This document shows positions 1 to 9,497 of a stretch of DNA of 13,620 nt, piece after piece; positions within the stretch are counted from its first letter, which is position 1, and every line of letters starts with the position of its first letter. Made by a program: the position numbers and the translations under genes. The notes beneath the pieces were generated by a model. The model worked only from the letters and a program-made list of their open reading frames with translations, was not told the DNA's origin and did not search any database. Source of the DNA: Actinomycetes bacterium (GTDB lineage Bacteria > Actinomycetota > Humimicrobiia > Humimicrobiales > Humimicrobiaceae); NCBI GenBank assembly GCA_030609215.1, contig JAUWCR010000009.1:1-13620 (forward strand), in the 5' to 3' direction.

Positions 1-2105
<2,105 letters not shown>

Positions 2106-2163
2106 AATTAGATTGCTACGGAGCTTTGAGAGAATATTTTAAGAAGAAAAATTTTATTAGTTT

Positions 2164-2277
2164 ACGGTGGTTATAGCGAAGGGGAAACACCTGTTACCAT
2201 CTCGAACACAGAAGTTAAGCCTTTCAGCGCCGATGGTACTGCACTGGTAACGGTGTGGGAGAGTAGGTCGCCACCGT
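2164..2277 (+). rRNA. 5S ribosomal RNA
   Basis: Recognised from the core GAACACAGAAGTTAAGCC followed by CAGCGCCGATGGTACTGC, and from the 3' block GGGAGAGTAGGTCGCCACC. The ends are set by the closing helix: ACGGTGG at 2164-2170 pairs with CCACCGT at 2271-2277, giving about 114 nt. It lies roughly 58 nt after the 23S 3' end, so this is the normal 23S-5S end of an rRNA operon. No tRNA is visible between them or directly downstream. Confidence 0.96.
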
Positions 2278-2284
2278 TTTTTTT
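2249..2284 (+). terminator. rRNA operon intrinsic terminator overlapping the 5S 3' end
   Basis: AACGGTG at 2249-2255 can pair with CACCGTT at 2272-2278, and the stem runs into eight consecutive T at 2277-2284. The stem uses bases of the mature 5S, so the nascent RNA would choose between this hairpin and the 5S closing helix. It is the only stem with a T-run downstream of the rRNA genes. Confidence 0.6.
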
Positions 2285-2330
2285 ACGCATCTAAGCAGTT
2301 ATTAAATTTTAAAGGGATAAAACCGCTTAA

Positions 2331-2359
2331 TTGCAAGAAGATTCTGCATGTAGTAAATT
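2331..2359 (+). promoter_or_regulatory. Possible promoter for the PEP carboxykinase gene
   Basis: TTGCAA at 2331-2336 and TAAATT at 2354-2359 are separated by 17 nt. Match to the sigma-70 consensus is only moderate, and the region is so A+T-rich that chance matches are expected. It lies after the rRNA terminator and before the 20-bp palindrome, leaving a leader of about 160 nt. Weak call. Confidence 0.28.
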
Positions 2360-2395
2360 CAAAACTTTCAAAATTATTTTATATTTAATATTTTT

Positions 2396-2415
2396 AATTG
2401 ATTTATAAATCAATT
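2396..2415. repeat. Perfect 20-bp palindrome upstream of PEP carboxykinase
   Basis: AATTGATTTA at 2396-2405 is followed directly by its exact reverse complement at 2406-2415. There is no loop, and no T-run follows, so an operator for a dimeric regulator is more likely than a terminator. The inner TTGAT...ATCAA arms look like FNR/CRP-family half-sites but have 6 bp between them instead of the usual 4. It is 111 nt upstream of the GTG start at 2527. Confidence 0.5.
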
Positions 2416-2526
2416 TCTGGTAAAAATATAAAACTAATCTATTTAAATGTATTTTAAGAAACTGCTTTGAAAGTGATTGATTTAAGAAATTGCTTATTTT
2501 GAAAATTTATTAGAGAAGGGAATATT

Positions 2527-4398
2527 GTGGAAAAAGGTATGGAGTTAATAAAATCCAAATGTGATAGTAGTAATTTTAAAAAGTTGGTAGAGATTAAAAA
2601 CATGTATCTTTTCGATTTTATATCAAAATTTGTAAAGTTACTAAACCCGGAATCAATTTTTATCTGCAATGATTCTTCAGAAGATATTCAGTACATAAGA
2701 GATAGAGCAATTAAGACAGGCGAGGAAGAGAAACTTACAGTAGAAGGTCATACTGTTCATTTTGACGGGATAAATGATCAGGCAAGAGATAAGAAAAAAA
2801 CAAAGTTTTTGGTACCAAAAAATATTAATTTTGGAAAAGGTCTTAACACAATAGATAAAAATGAAGGTTTGGATGAGATATATGAAATAATGGATAATAT
2901 AATGAATGGAAGAGAATTATTTATTTCATTTTTTAGTCTTGGGCCCAATGATTCAAAGTTTTCAATTCCAGCAGTACAATTAACAGATTCAAGTTACGTC
3001 GCACATTCTGAAAGTATATTATATAGGCCCGGCTATATTGGATTTATAAAGCTGGGAGATTATGAAAAGTTTTTTAAATTTGTTCATTCAGAAGGAAAGC
3101 TGGAAAAATCAGTTAGTGTTAATATTGATAAGAGAAGAATTTATATAGATGTAGAGGAAGATATTGTTTATTCTGCAAATACTCAATATGGCGGTAATAC
3201 TATTGGACTAAAAAAACTTGCAATGCGCCTGGGAATAAATAAAGCATCCAAAGAAGGCTGGTTGACAGAACATATGTTTCTTTCAGGGATACATGGGCCA
3301 AAGGACAGGGTTACATATTTTGCTGGTGCTTTTCCTTCAATGTGCGGCAAGACTTCTACAGCAATGATAACAGGAGAAACGATAGTTGGAGATGATATTG
3401 TTTATATAAGAAATATAAATGGCAGGGCGCATATTGTAAATGTAGAAATAGGAGTTTTTGGGATAATAAAGGATATTAACCCAGAAGATGATAAGTTAAT
3501 ATGGACAGCAATCAATAACCCTAATGAAATTATATTTTCAAATGTTCTGGTTACTGAAGAAAAGAATGTTTATTGGATAGGAAAACCAGGAGAAGTGCCC
3601 AAGAAAGGTATTAATTACTCAGGTTTATGGGAACCAGAGAAAAGAGACTCTAGTGGAAATGAAATAACACCATCTCATAAAAATGCGAGATTTACAATAA
3701 ATCTTAAAAATTTCAGCAATATCGATCCTGAATATGATAACCCTGAGGGTGTACAAATTGGAGGAATAATTTATGGTGGGAGGGATTCAGATACATGGGT
3801 TCCTGTGCAGGAATCATATGATTGGGTTCATGGCATAGTTACCATGGGGGCATCTATTGAATCAGAAACAACTGCAGCTACTTTAGGAAAAACAGGAGTA
3901 AGAACATTCAACCCAATGTCTAATCTTGATTTCCTATCAATTCCTATTGGAAAGTATATAGATATAAATATTAAGTTTGGCCAGGCATTAGAAAATCAAC
4001 CAAAGATATTCAGTGTAAATTATTTCTTAAAAGGAAGTGATGGAAAATTTCTAAATAAGAAAGTAGACAAGAGGGCGTGGCTTAAATGGATGGAGCTCAG
4101 AGTTAATAATGATGTTGGTGCTATTGACATAGAAACAGGGTTTATTCCAAAGTATGATGATTTGAGAGATATATTCAATGAGATTATTAACAGTGAATAT
4201 AAAATAGAAGATTATAATAAACAGTTCACTTTGAGGATTCCTGAAAATATTTCAAAGATAGACAGAATTCTAAAAATTTATAAAGACTTAGGGAAAGAAA
4301 CTCCAGAAATTTTGTTTACAATGCTTAGCAAGCAAAAAGAAAAGTTACAAGTGCTAAGAGATAAAAAAGGAGATTATATAACTCCAGAATTATTTTAA
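2527..4398 (+). CDS. pckG: Phosphoenolpyruvate carboxykinase (GTP-type fold, divergent)
   Basis: Interconverts oxaloacetate plus nucleoside triphosphate and PEP, CO2 plus diphosphate in the cytoplasm, linking C4 acids to gluconeogenesis. At 623 aa it has the normal GTP-type length. Visible motifs: YGGN (221-224) and EHM with H249 for substrate and metal binding; the kinase-1a loop FPSMCGKTS (269-277) with the mobile-loop cysteine C273; VGDD (287-290); NARF (386-389) matching the substrate Asn/Arg pair; GGR (417-419); and SETTAA (446-451). Two motifs are unusual: FGGRRP is YGGRDSD here, and the guanine-binding WPGFGEN segment is replaced by NKKVDKR (510-516), so GTP specificity is not secure. 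The start is GTG: AGAAGGG at 2514-2520 is well placed for it, and the in-frame ATG at 2539 has no comparable site. It sits just after the rRNA operon and is convergent with the next gene. The family call is firm; the nucleotide is inference. Confidence 0.93.
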   Translation: MEKGMELIKSKCDSSNFKKLVEIKNMYLFDFISKFVKLLNPESIFICNDSSEDIQYIRDRAIKTGEEEKLTVEGHTVHFDGINDQARDKKKTKFLVPKNINFGKGLNTIDKNEGLDEIYEIMDNIMNGRELFISFFSLGPNDSKFSIPAVQLTDSSYVAHSESILYRPGYIGFIKLGDYEKFFKFVHSEGKLEKSVSVNIDKRRIYIDVEEDIVYSANTQYGGNTIGLKKLAMRLGINKASKEGWLTEHMFLSGIHGPKDRVTYFAGAFPSMCGKTSTAMITGETIVGDDIVYIRNINGRAHIVNVEIGVFGIIKDINPEDDKLIWTAINNPNEIIFSNVLVTEEKNVYWIGKPGEVPKKGINYSGLWEPEKRDSSGNEITPSHKNARFTINLKNFSNIDPEYDNPEGVQIGGIIYGGRDSDTWVPVQESYDWVHGIVTMGASIESETTAATLGKTGVRTFNPMSNLDFLSIPIGKYIDINIKFGQALENQPKIFSVNYFLKGSDGKFLNKKVDKRAWLKWMELRVNNDVGAIDIETGFIPKYDDLRDIFNEIINSEYKIEDYNKQFTLRIPENISKIDRILKIYKDLGKETPEILFTMLSKQKEKLQVLRDKKGDYITPELF

Positions 4399-4450
4399 TA
4401 GTAAGTAGTTTAAAAAAAATAAATATTTTAAGCTAACAGGAACTGGTGAA

Positions 4451-5743
4451 TTAATTATCAAATTTATACATTACAAGACCTGTACAAGGTTTTGGATAAA
4501 AATAAGTTGACTTCTGGGGCATAATTTTCCCCTTGGTTGATAAATTTTTCAAGTCTCCTACATCAGGAGCATTTAGAATTATTCCAATATCAAATTGTTT
4601 GCTATTTATAATTTTAAAAACTTTTTCAATGGAATGAATAAATTGTATATTTTTAATATCGTATTCAGCGAGTAATTTATCCAGAAGTAATTTATGAAGA
4701 ATGTTTACGTCTAAATTTTCATATTCCAGATCAAGGTTGATAGTTTCTGGATACAAGTCTTTGATATTTGATTTTAAAGTTAAGAAATAAACGTCTTTTT
4801 TATTAAAATAAAAACAAAAGCTCTTTTTGTTTTTTAATTTGGAATTTAACATTTTTTTCTTTATTAAATTGCAAGAAGGTGTGTTAAGACTCTCAATATA
4901 AAAAGAATCATTAATCTTTTCTAAGATTTTTTTTAATCCCGGGTGGTTTTTAAATTTTATAATTCTGTGAGTTGGATGTATGGAAATGTTTTTTTGATTG
5001 CTGGAGATATAAAGAGTTAGGATATAGTCTTCGGGTATACAATCTTTAGATTTATCTTTACCGTGAACTTCTTCCTTAAAAATTCTTGATGTTTCATATC
5101 TATGATGCCCATCAGCTATGAGCAAAGTTTTTTCTTTCATTAATTTAATTATATTGTCAATAGTTTTTTTATTATTAATTTTCCAGAGTTTAAATTTCAA
5201 GGAAGAGTTATAACCAGCTATTATATTTACAAAAGGTTTTCTTCTTAACTCTTTTTCTAATATATTGTAAATATCCTTACTTGCATCATTGTAAAGCGTG
5301 TATATAAGTCCAAAATTAGTTCTACAGTTTTTAAGTAAACTTAACCTGTCCTGTTTGGGCTTTAGAAGGGTTTTTTCATGGCGTAATATAGTTCCCTTAT
5401 TATAAGGTTCAATCTTTGTTAAGCCTACCAGCCCTAAAATACTTTTTTGTTTATTTTCATCTATAAATCCTTCTTCAAGTATGTAAAAACATTCTTCTCT
5501 ATCTTGCTTTAAAATATCATTTTTTAACCAGTTTTCAAGGGTATCTTTTGCTATTGTATACTTATCTTTATTATTTTCTTCATCTGGTAGGATAAGATTA
5601 ACAATATTGTAGGTATTTGATTTTTTTAGCTTGTCCTTAAGCTCGGGTGATATAACATCGTAAGGAGGAGAGATTGTATTGGATATATCAGTAATTCTTT
5701 CCTGATTATAAAATAACCCATTAAAAGGTAATATATCTACCAT
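4451..5743 (-). CDS. DUF1015 family protein
   Basis: A soluble 430-aa protein matching the DUF1015 family over its whole length, with no signal peptide or membrane segment. Family blocks visible: the N-terminal PPYDVIS (26-32); RHEKTLLKPKQDRL (121-134); and the hallmark IADGHHRYETS (209-219), whose clustered Asp, His, His and Arg look like a catalytic or phosphate/metal site. DUF1015 has no universally agreed function. I recall proposals that some members phosphorylate free L-serine, but nothing in this sequence proves that, and no serine-pathway gene is adjacent. AGGAAAG stands 5 nt before the ATG. Its stop lies 52 nt from the PEP carboxykinase stop on the other strand, and it is divergent from hypB. 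The C-terminal half is very lysine/asparagine-rich, as expected from the base composition. Family certain, function open. Confidence 0.88.
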   Translation of the reverse strand: MVDILPFNGLFYNQERITDISNTISPPYDVISPELKDKLKKSNTYNIVNLILPDEENNKDKYTIAKDTLENWLKNDILKQDREECFYILEEGFIDENKQKSILGLVGLTKIEPYNKGTILRHEKTLLKPKQDRLSLLKNCRTNFGLIYTLYNDASKDIYNILEKELRRKPFVNIIAGYNSSLKFKLWKINNKKTIDNIIKLMKEKTLLIADGHHRYETSRIFKEEVHGKDKSKDCIPEDYILTLYISSNQKNISIHPTHRIIKFKNHPGLKKILEKINDSFYIESLNTPSCNLIKKKMLNSKLKNKKSFCFYFNKKDVYFLTLKSNIKDLYPETINLDLEYENLDVNILHKLLLDKLLAEYDIKNIQFIHSIEKVFKIINSKQFDIGIILNAPDVGDLKNLSTKGKIMPQKSTYFYPKPCTGLVMYKFDN

Positions 5744-5821
5744 GTTCTTTCCTGTTTTATTTTTTTACTTTTATTAATTTTGATTATGCAATTTAGATCT
5801 AAAATAAATTACAGCTATATA

Positions 5822-5850
5822 AATATAAAATTAATCTAAAATAATATCAA
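5822..5850 (-). promoter_or_regulatory. Promoter of the DUF1015 gene
   Basis: On the minus strand TTGATA (plus 5845-5850) is followed after exactly 17 nt by TATATT (plus 5822-5827). This predicts a leader of about 70 nt before the ATG at 5743. The spacing is ideal and both boxes are good, though A+T-rich DNA gives some chance matches. Confidence 0.5.
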
Positions 5851-5940
5851 CACTAAACAATACTTGGTCTGAATTATTGTATAATAAAAGGACGCAAAAA
5901 AAAGATTTTTATGAAATTTTCTTGGATTGTAAAATTGAAA

Positions 5941-5967
5941 TTGATTAATATTTTAAAGTGATATAAT
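5941..5967 (+). promoter_or_regulatory. Extended -10 promoter of hypB
   Basis: A perfect TATAAT at 5962-5967 is preceded by TGA (5959-5961), giving an extended -10 element. TTGATT at 5941-5946 is a possible -35 box with a short 15-nt spacer, which an extended -10 can tolerate. The predicted start is about 50 nt before the hypB ATG. A second TATAAT at 5880-5885 has no matching -35 box and is less likely. Confidence 0.55.
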
Positions 5968-6023
5968 AAATCTTATGATTTTTGGGTTATTATTACAAGT
6001 TCTGTTTGATGAAAGATTGTTAA

Positions 6024-6665
6024 ATGAAAATAGATATTGTTAAAAATGTTTTAAAATATAATAAAGATGAGGCGGATAAGAATAGAAAAATCTTTAAAAA
6101 AAATAATATTTTAGTATTTAATTTGCTTTCTTCTCCTGGTGCAGGAAAAACATCTCTGATAATAAAAACCATTGAGAAGATCGGTGACAGAAAAAGGATT
6201 GGTGTAATTGAAGGAGACATAGCATCTACGCATGATTCTAAAAAGATTAAAAAATATATAAATAATGTTGTACAGATAAATACGGGGGGGACCTGTCACT
6301 TAAATGCTTCAATGGTCGCAAAAGCAATTGGGAAATTAAAACTGGAGGAATTGGATATTATTTTTATAGAAAATGTTGGGAATTTAATATGTACAGTTGG
6401 TTTTGATCTTGGTGAGGATTTTAAAGTAGTTATTTCATCTGTTAACGAAGGTGATGATAAGCCTTTAAAGTACCCTCCTATATTTATAAAAAGTAACTTA
6501 GTAGTATTAAACAAAATTGATATGCTGGAAGTAAGTGATTTTAACAGCAATTTCTTTAGCAGGAAAGTGAAAGAATTAAATCCTGAAGTAAAAATTATAA
6601 AGTTATCTTGTTTGGCTGGTAAAGGTTTAAATGAGTGGGTAGACTGGGTAATTGATAAAAGCTAA
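6024..6665 (+). CDS. hypB: Hydrogenase nickel-insertion GTPase HypB
   Basis: HypB is a SIMIBI-class GTPase that, with HypA, delivers nickel to the [NiFe] hydrogenase large subunit. The 213-aa protein shows the Walker A loop SSPGAGKTS (36-44), the metal-site pair C91-H92 in GGTCHLNA, the third metal cysteine C123 in ENVGNLIC, the block VNEGDDKPLKYP (140-151), and the guanine-specificity motif NKID (163-166). It lacks the N-terminal CxxCGC and His-rich nickel-storage stretch found in some HypB proteins, so it is the short form. Small departures: CHLNA in place of CHLDA, and Thr after C123 where Pro is usual. The ribosome-binding site is weak (GAAAGA at 6011-6016). It precedes the hydrogenase operon by 162 nt in the same direction, supporting a role in maturing it. 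No hypA or hypCDEF is nearby. Confidence 0.95.
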   Translation: MKIDIVKNVLKYNKDEADKNRKIFKKNNILVFNLLSSPGAGKTSLIIKTIEKIGDRKRIGVIEGDIASTHDSKKIKKYINNVVQINTGGTCHLNASMVAKAIGKLKLEELDIIFIENVGNLICTVGFDLGEDFKVVISSVNEGDDKPLKYPPIFIKSNLVVLNKIDMLEVSDFNSNFFSRKVKELNPEVKIIKLSCLAGKGLNEWVDWVIDKS

Positions 6666-6678
6666 ACTATTATATTTA

Positions 6679-6698
6679 TTGTTACATAATAGCAACAA
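6679..6698. repeat. Inverted repeat between hypB and the hydrogenase operon
   Basis: TTGTTAC (6679-6685) and GCAACAA (6692-6698) form imperfect inverted arms around a 6-bp centre: five outer pairs and one inner pair match, with one mismatch. No T-run follows, so it is a poor terminator. The TTGTT...AACAA arms resemble sites of the NADH-sensing repressor Rex, but Rex sites normally have a 4-bp centre, so the identity is only a suggestion. Confidence 0.4.
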
Positions 6699-6701
6699 AC
6701 T

Positions 6702-6722
6702 TATTACAAAGCTATTACAAAG
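6702..6722 (+). repeat. Two 10-bp direct repeats with 11-bp period
   Basis: TATTACAAAG occurs at 6702-6711 and again at 6713-6722, so the two copies start 11 bp apart, about one DNA helical turn. They sit immediately upstream of the -35 box candidates for the hydrogenase operon. Copies on the same face of the helix just above a promoter are typical of activator sites, but no regulator can be named. Confidence 0.5.
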
Positions 6723-6725
6723 TTG

Positions 6726-6754
6726 TTGACATTGACAGATATAAATGATAAATA
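6726..6754 (+). promoter_or_regulatory. Candidate promoter of the hydrogenase operon (tandem TTGACA)
   Basis: Two perfect -35 hexamers TTGACA stand back to back at 6726-6731 and 6732-6737. With a 17-nt spacer the first faces TAAATA at 6749-6754. The second has only poor -10 partners (TATTAA at 6753-6758, 15-nt spacer). The -10 match is weak, which together with the repeats just upstream suggests activation by a regulator. The leader would be about 65 nt. Confidence 0.45.
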
Positions 6755-6827
6755 TTAACTTATCTAAGAACTTTTTATGTTCTCAGGTAAAGAATAATTA
6801 AAATAATTATTACAGGAGGGAGATTAT

Positions 6828-7859
6828 ATGCTTTATAAGATCCTGAAGAAAGAGAATTATACAGATTTTGTAGAAAAGTTAATCTCTGAGTACGAGTTTA
6901 TTGGACCAAAGAAGAAAGATAAAGTATTCCATGATTTTGTCCCCATTAAAGATTTAAGAGAGCTGGATACTGATTATAAGAAAACCACGATTGCACCTGC
7001 AAAAAAACTGCTTTTTCCTCCGACTGAAGAGTTAGTAGAATATGAAGTAGGAGATGTTATAAAAGTTAAACCATTGGTTGAAAGTAGTGAGAAAATTTTA
7101 TTTGGAATTGATGCCTGTGATATTAACGGAATGAATTTTATGGATTGGATTTTCTCAACAGAATTTATTGATGAGAATTATTTTGCAAAAAGAAGGAAAT
7201 TAATAGTAATTGGTAAAGATCGTGAGCCTTCAGAAACATGCTTTGCTCTAAGCATGGGAGCAGAATACGCAAAAGATGGATTTGACATTTTTTTGACTGA
7301 ACTTGAAGACAGATATTTTTTAAGAATTGCAACTTCAAAAGGAAATGAAATTACTGAAAAATTTGCAAGAATTCAGGATGCAACAGATAGTGACTTCAGA
7401 GATTATGATAAGTTTATGGATGATTACAGGAGTAAATTTAAATTAAAAATTAATATTGATAATTTTTATGATGACTTTGAATTTATCTATAGTAATGAGA
7501 AATATTGGGAAGAAGCTTCAAAAAATTGTTATAGCTGCGGTTCATGTAATCTAGTATGTCCAACATGTTTTTGCTTTAATGTAAAAGATGATATGCAGCT
7601 TAATCTAAAAGTAGGAAATAAAATGAGAGAATGGGATTCATGTATGATACCAGAATATGGATTGGTTGCAGGCGGACATAATTTTAGACCTACAAAAGAA
7701 AATAGATTAAAACAGAGATACAGATGCAAATTAAAGACATTTGTTGACAAATATGGGAAGTATGCCTGTGTTGGATGCGGCAGATGCATTGAGGCATGCC
7801 TGGCTAAAATTAATATTGTAGAAGATGTTAATTCAGTTAAGAAAGAGGTGAGTGCTTAG
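6828..7859 (+). CDS. hydB: Group 3b-type [NiFe] hydrogenase beta subunit (Fe-S, HydB-like)
   Basis: The electron-transfer subunit of a cytosolic sulfhydrogenase-type enzyme, passing electrons between the small subunit and the flavin subunit. The 343-aa protein has a long N-terminal domain without cysteine clusters and a C-terminal ferredoxin-like domain. Cluster motif 1 is CxxCxxCxxxC at C234, C237, C240 and C244, followed by the family's extra C247 and C249. Motif 2 is C314, C317, C320 and C324, with Leu instead of Pro after the last cysteine. C272 and C300 lie between the two motifs. AGGAGGG at 6814-6820 is an excellent ribosome-binding site for the ATG. It is first in an operon ordered beta-gamma-delta-alpha, the order known from Pyrococcus furiosus hydrogenase I. 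The gamma gene begins two bases after the stop, implying translational coupling. Confidence 0.92.
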   Translation: MLYKILKKENYTDFVEKLISEYEFIGPKKKDKVFHDFVPIKDLRELDTDYKKTTIAPAKKLLFPPTEELVEYEVGDVIKVKPLVESSEKILFGIDACDINGMNFMDWIFSTEFIDENYFAKRRKLIVIGKDREPSETCFALSMGAEYAKDGFDIFLTELEDRYFLRIATSKGNEITEKFARIQDATDSDFRDYDKFMDDYRSKFKLKINIDNFYDDFEFIYSNEKYWEEASKNCYSCGSCNLVCPTCFCFNVKDDMQLNLKVGNKMREWDSCMIPEYGLVAGGHNFRPTKENRLKQRYRCKLKTFVDKYGKYACVGCGRCIEACLAKINIVEDVNSVKKEVSA

Positions 7860-7861
7860 AT

Positions 7862-8722
7862 ATGGTTTTAGATATAAAAGAAAATAAAAGTAAAAGCACA
7901 ATATATGTTCCAGATATTGCTACAATTAAAAAAGTAGAAAAGTTAAGCCCTATTGAAAAACTATTTACAATAGTTTTTGATGATCCAAAAAAACAGGAAG
8001 AATTTTCTTTCAGGCCGGGACAGTTTGTTGAATTAACTGTTTTTGGATTAGGCGAAGCTCCTTTTTCAATACCTTCTTCTCCAAATAACAAAAAGTGTTT
8101 CCAGCTTTGTGTACGTGACATAGGAAATGTGTCGGGTGCGCTTCACAGAATGGATGCAGGCTCAAAAATTGGTATTAGGGGACCATTCGGGAAGGGCTAT
8201 TTTCCTTATGATAAGATGAGGAATCAAAATATTTTAATTGTAGCTGGTGGATTAGGGTTAGCACCAGTTATGTCGCTTATAGACTATATTTTAGAAGATA
8301 GGAAAAACTATAAAGAGTTAAACCTTGTATACGGAGCATTAGATCCCGAAAGCATAATTTTTAAGGATCGTGTAAAAGAATTTGAAAAAAGGAAGGATAT
8401 AGATATTCATTTAACTGTTGACAATACAGATGCTAGTTGGAAAGGAAATGTAGGAGTTGTAACTAAATTAATTCCAGCGATAGAGTGTGTTCCTGAGGAA
8501 ACATTTGCAGTTGTATGCGGTCCTCCAGTAATGTATAAATTTGTAGTAAAAGAGCTGGAAAAGAAAAATTTAAGACCTGAGAATATTTATCTTTCACTGG
8601 AGAGAAGGATGGAATGCGGGGTTGGGAAGTGTAATCATTGCCATATAGGTGACAAGTTAGCTTGTGTTGATGGTCCTGTATTTAGTTTATGGGAAATTAG
8701 GAATTTAAAGGAGGCTATATAA
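7862..8722 (+). CDS. hydG: Group 3b-type hydrogenase gamma subunit (FAD/NAD(P) reductase, 2Fe-2S)
   Basis: The diaphorase subunit, which exchanges electrons between the Fe-S chain and NAD(P)H in the cytoplasm. The 286-aa protein is a ferredoxin-NADP reductase-type fold. Visible are RPGQF (51-55) and APFSIPS (66-72) in the flavin domain, RGPFGKGY (106-113), the nucleotide loop GGLGLAP (129-135), CGPP (219-222), and a C-terminal 2Fe-2S motif with C252, C257, C260 and C268. This architecture is shared with dihydroorotate dehydrogenase PyrK, but the operon fixes the hydrogenase assignment. NAD versus NADP preference cannot be read safely. GAGGTGAG at 7845-7852, inside the end of hydB, serves as ribosome-binding site. 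The TAA stop overlaps the next ATG by one base. Confidence 0.92.
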   Translation: MVLDIKENKSKSTIYVPDIATIKKVEKLSPIEKLFTIVFDDPKKQEEFSFRPGQFVELTVFGLGEAPFSIPSSPNNKKCFQLCVRDIGNVSGALHRMDAGSKIGIRGPFGKGYFPYDKMRNQNILIVAGGLGLAPVMSLIDYILEDRKNYKELNLVYGALDPESIIFKDRVKEFEKRKDIDIHLTVDNTDASWKGNVGVVTKLIPAIECVPEETFAVVCGPPVMYKFVVKELEKKNLRPENIYLSLERRMECGVGKCNHCHIGDKLACVDGPVFSLWEIRNLKEAI

Positions 8723-9477
8723 TGAGTAAGCCAAAAGTTGGAATATTTGGATTTACTGGTTGTGGGGGTTGTCAGTTAGAAATATTAAATTTAGAAAATT
8801 ATATACTGGATTTGGTAGGAGCAATTGATATTGTTCATTTTACCGAAGCAATAACTGAACATAGCGATAATTATGATATTGCACTGGTTGAAGGAGCAAT
8901 CACAACAAAACATGGTGTGGAACGAATTGAAAAAATTGGAAATATCGCAAAGATAATAGTAGCTATTGGTTCCTGTGCTTGTAATGGCGGCTTAAACTGT
9001 CTTAAAGACTTGTATGGGCTTGAAAAAGCTAAAGAACTTGTGTATGGAGATAAAAAGGACTGGATTGGTTCCATAGAAGTCAAACCGGTTGATGCATATG
9101 TTAAAGTTGATTATTATGCAAGAGGATGTCCGGCTAATAGATTTGAAATAGTAGATATTATAAAAGCTTTAATTGTTGGTAAAAAGCCAGAAATTCCAAA
9201 TTATCCTGTATGTGTAGAATGTAAGAGAAATGGCAATACCTGTGTTTACGAACTAGGCATGACCTGCATGGGCCCAGTTATAAGAGCTGGGTGTAATTCG
9301 AGATGCCCAAACAGCGGTGCAGGATGTGATGGCTGCAGGGGGCCAATTGATGATCCAAATATAAATGCTGAGAAGGATTTACTTGCAGAATACGGGCTAA
9401 CTGTTGAAGATATTATGCAGCAATTCAGTTTATACAATGCCTACAGGGGTAAAGGAATTAAACAAAAGATTATGTAA
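8722..9477 (+). CDS. hydD: Group 3b-type [NiFe] hydrogenase small (delta) subunit
   Basis: The small subunit that carries electrons from the NiFe site through three Fe-S clusters. The 251-aa protein has no Tat signal, so the enzyme is cytoplasmic. Proximal-cluster ligands are C14 and C17 in GCGGCQ, C85 (or C87) in GSCACNG, and C136 in RGCP. The C-terminal half carries further ligands at C164, C167, C174, C182, C191, C195, C202 and C205, enough for the medial and distal [4Fe-4S] clusters. Start choice is clear: AAGGAGG at 8708-8714 lies 7 nt before the ATG, which overlaps the gamma stop by one base. The large subunit follows after 20 nt. Confidence 0.95.
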   Translation: MSKPKVGIFGFTGCGGCQLEILNLENYILDLVGAIDIVHFTEAITEHSDNYDIALVEGAITTKHGVERIEKIGNIAKIIVAIGSCACNGGLNCLKDLYGLEKAKELVYGDKKDWIGSIEVKPVDAYVKVDYYARGCPANRFEIVDIIKALIVGKKPEIPNYPVCVECKRNGNTCVYELGMTCMGPVIRAGCNSRCPNSGAGCDGCRGPIDDPNINAEKDLLAEYGLTVEDIMQQFSLYNAYRGKGIKQKIM

Positions 9478-9497
9478 AAATTTGGAGGTTATTTGAT

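Noticed and set aside
2106..2526. tRNA genes around the 5S
   Set aside because: I looked for the T-loop GTTCGANTC pattern and a 3' acceptor stem and saw none.
2454..2669. 71-codon minus-strand frame overlapping the start of the PEP carboxykinase
   Set aside because: Antisense shadow over a gene with a clear start and ribosome-binding site; low-complexity composition.
4408..4425. T-tract on the minus strand after the DUF1015 gene, considered as a terminator
   Set aside because: It lies between the convergent stops and no G+C-bearing hairpin precedes it on either strand, only a 3-bp stem.
5880..5885. Perfect TATAAT upstream of hypB
   Set aside because: No -35 box at usable distance and no TGn extension; the extended -10 at 5959-5967 is better and nearer the gene.
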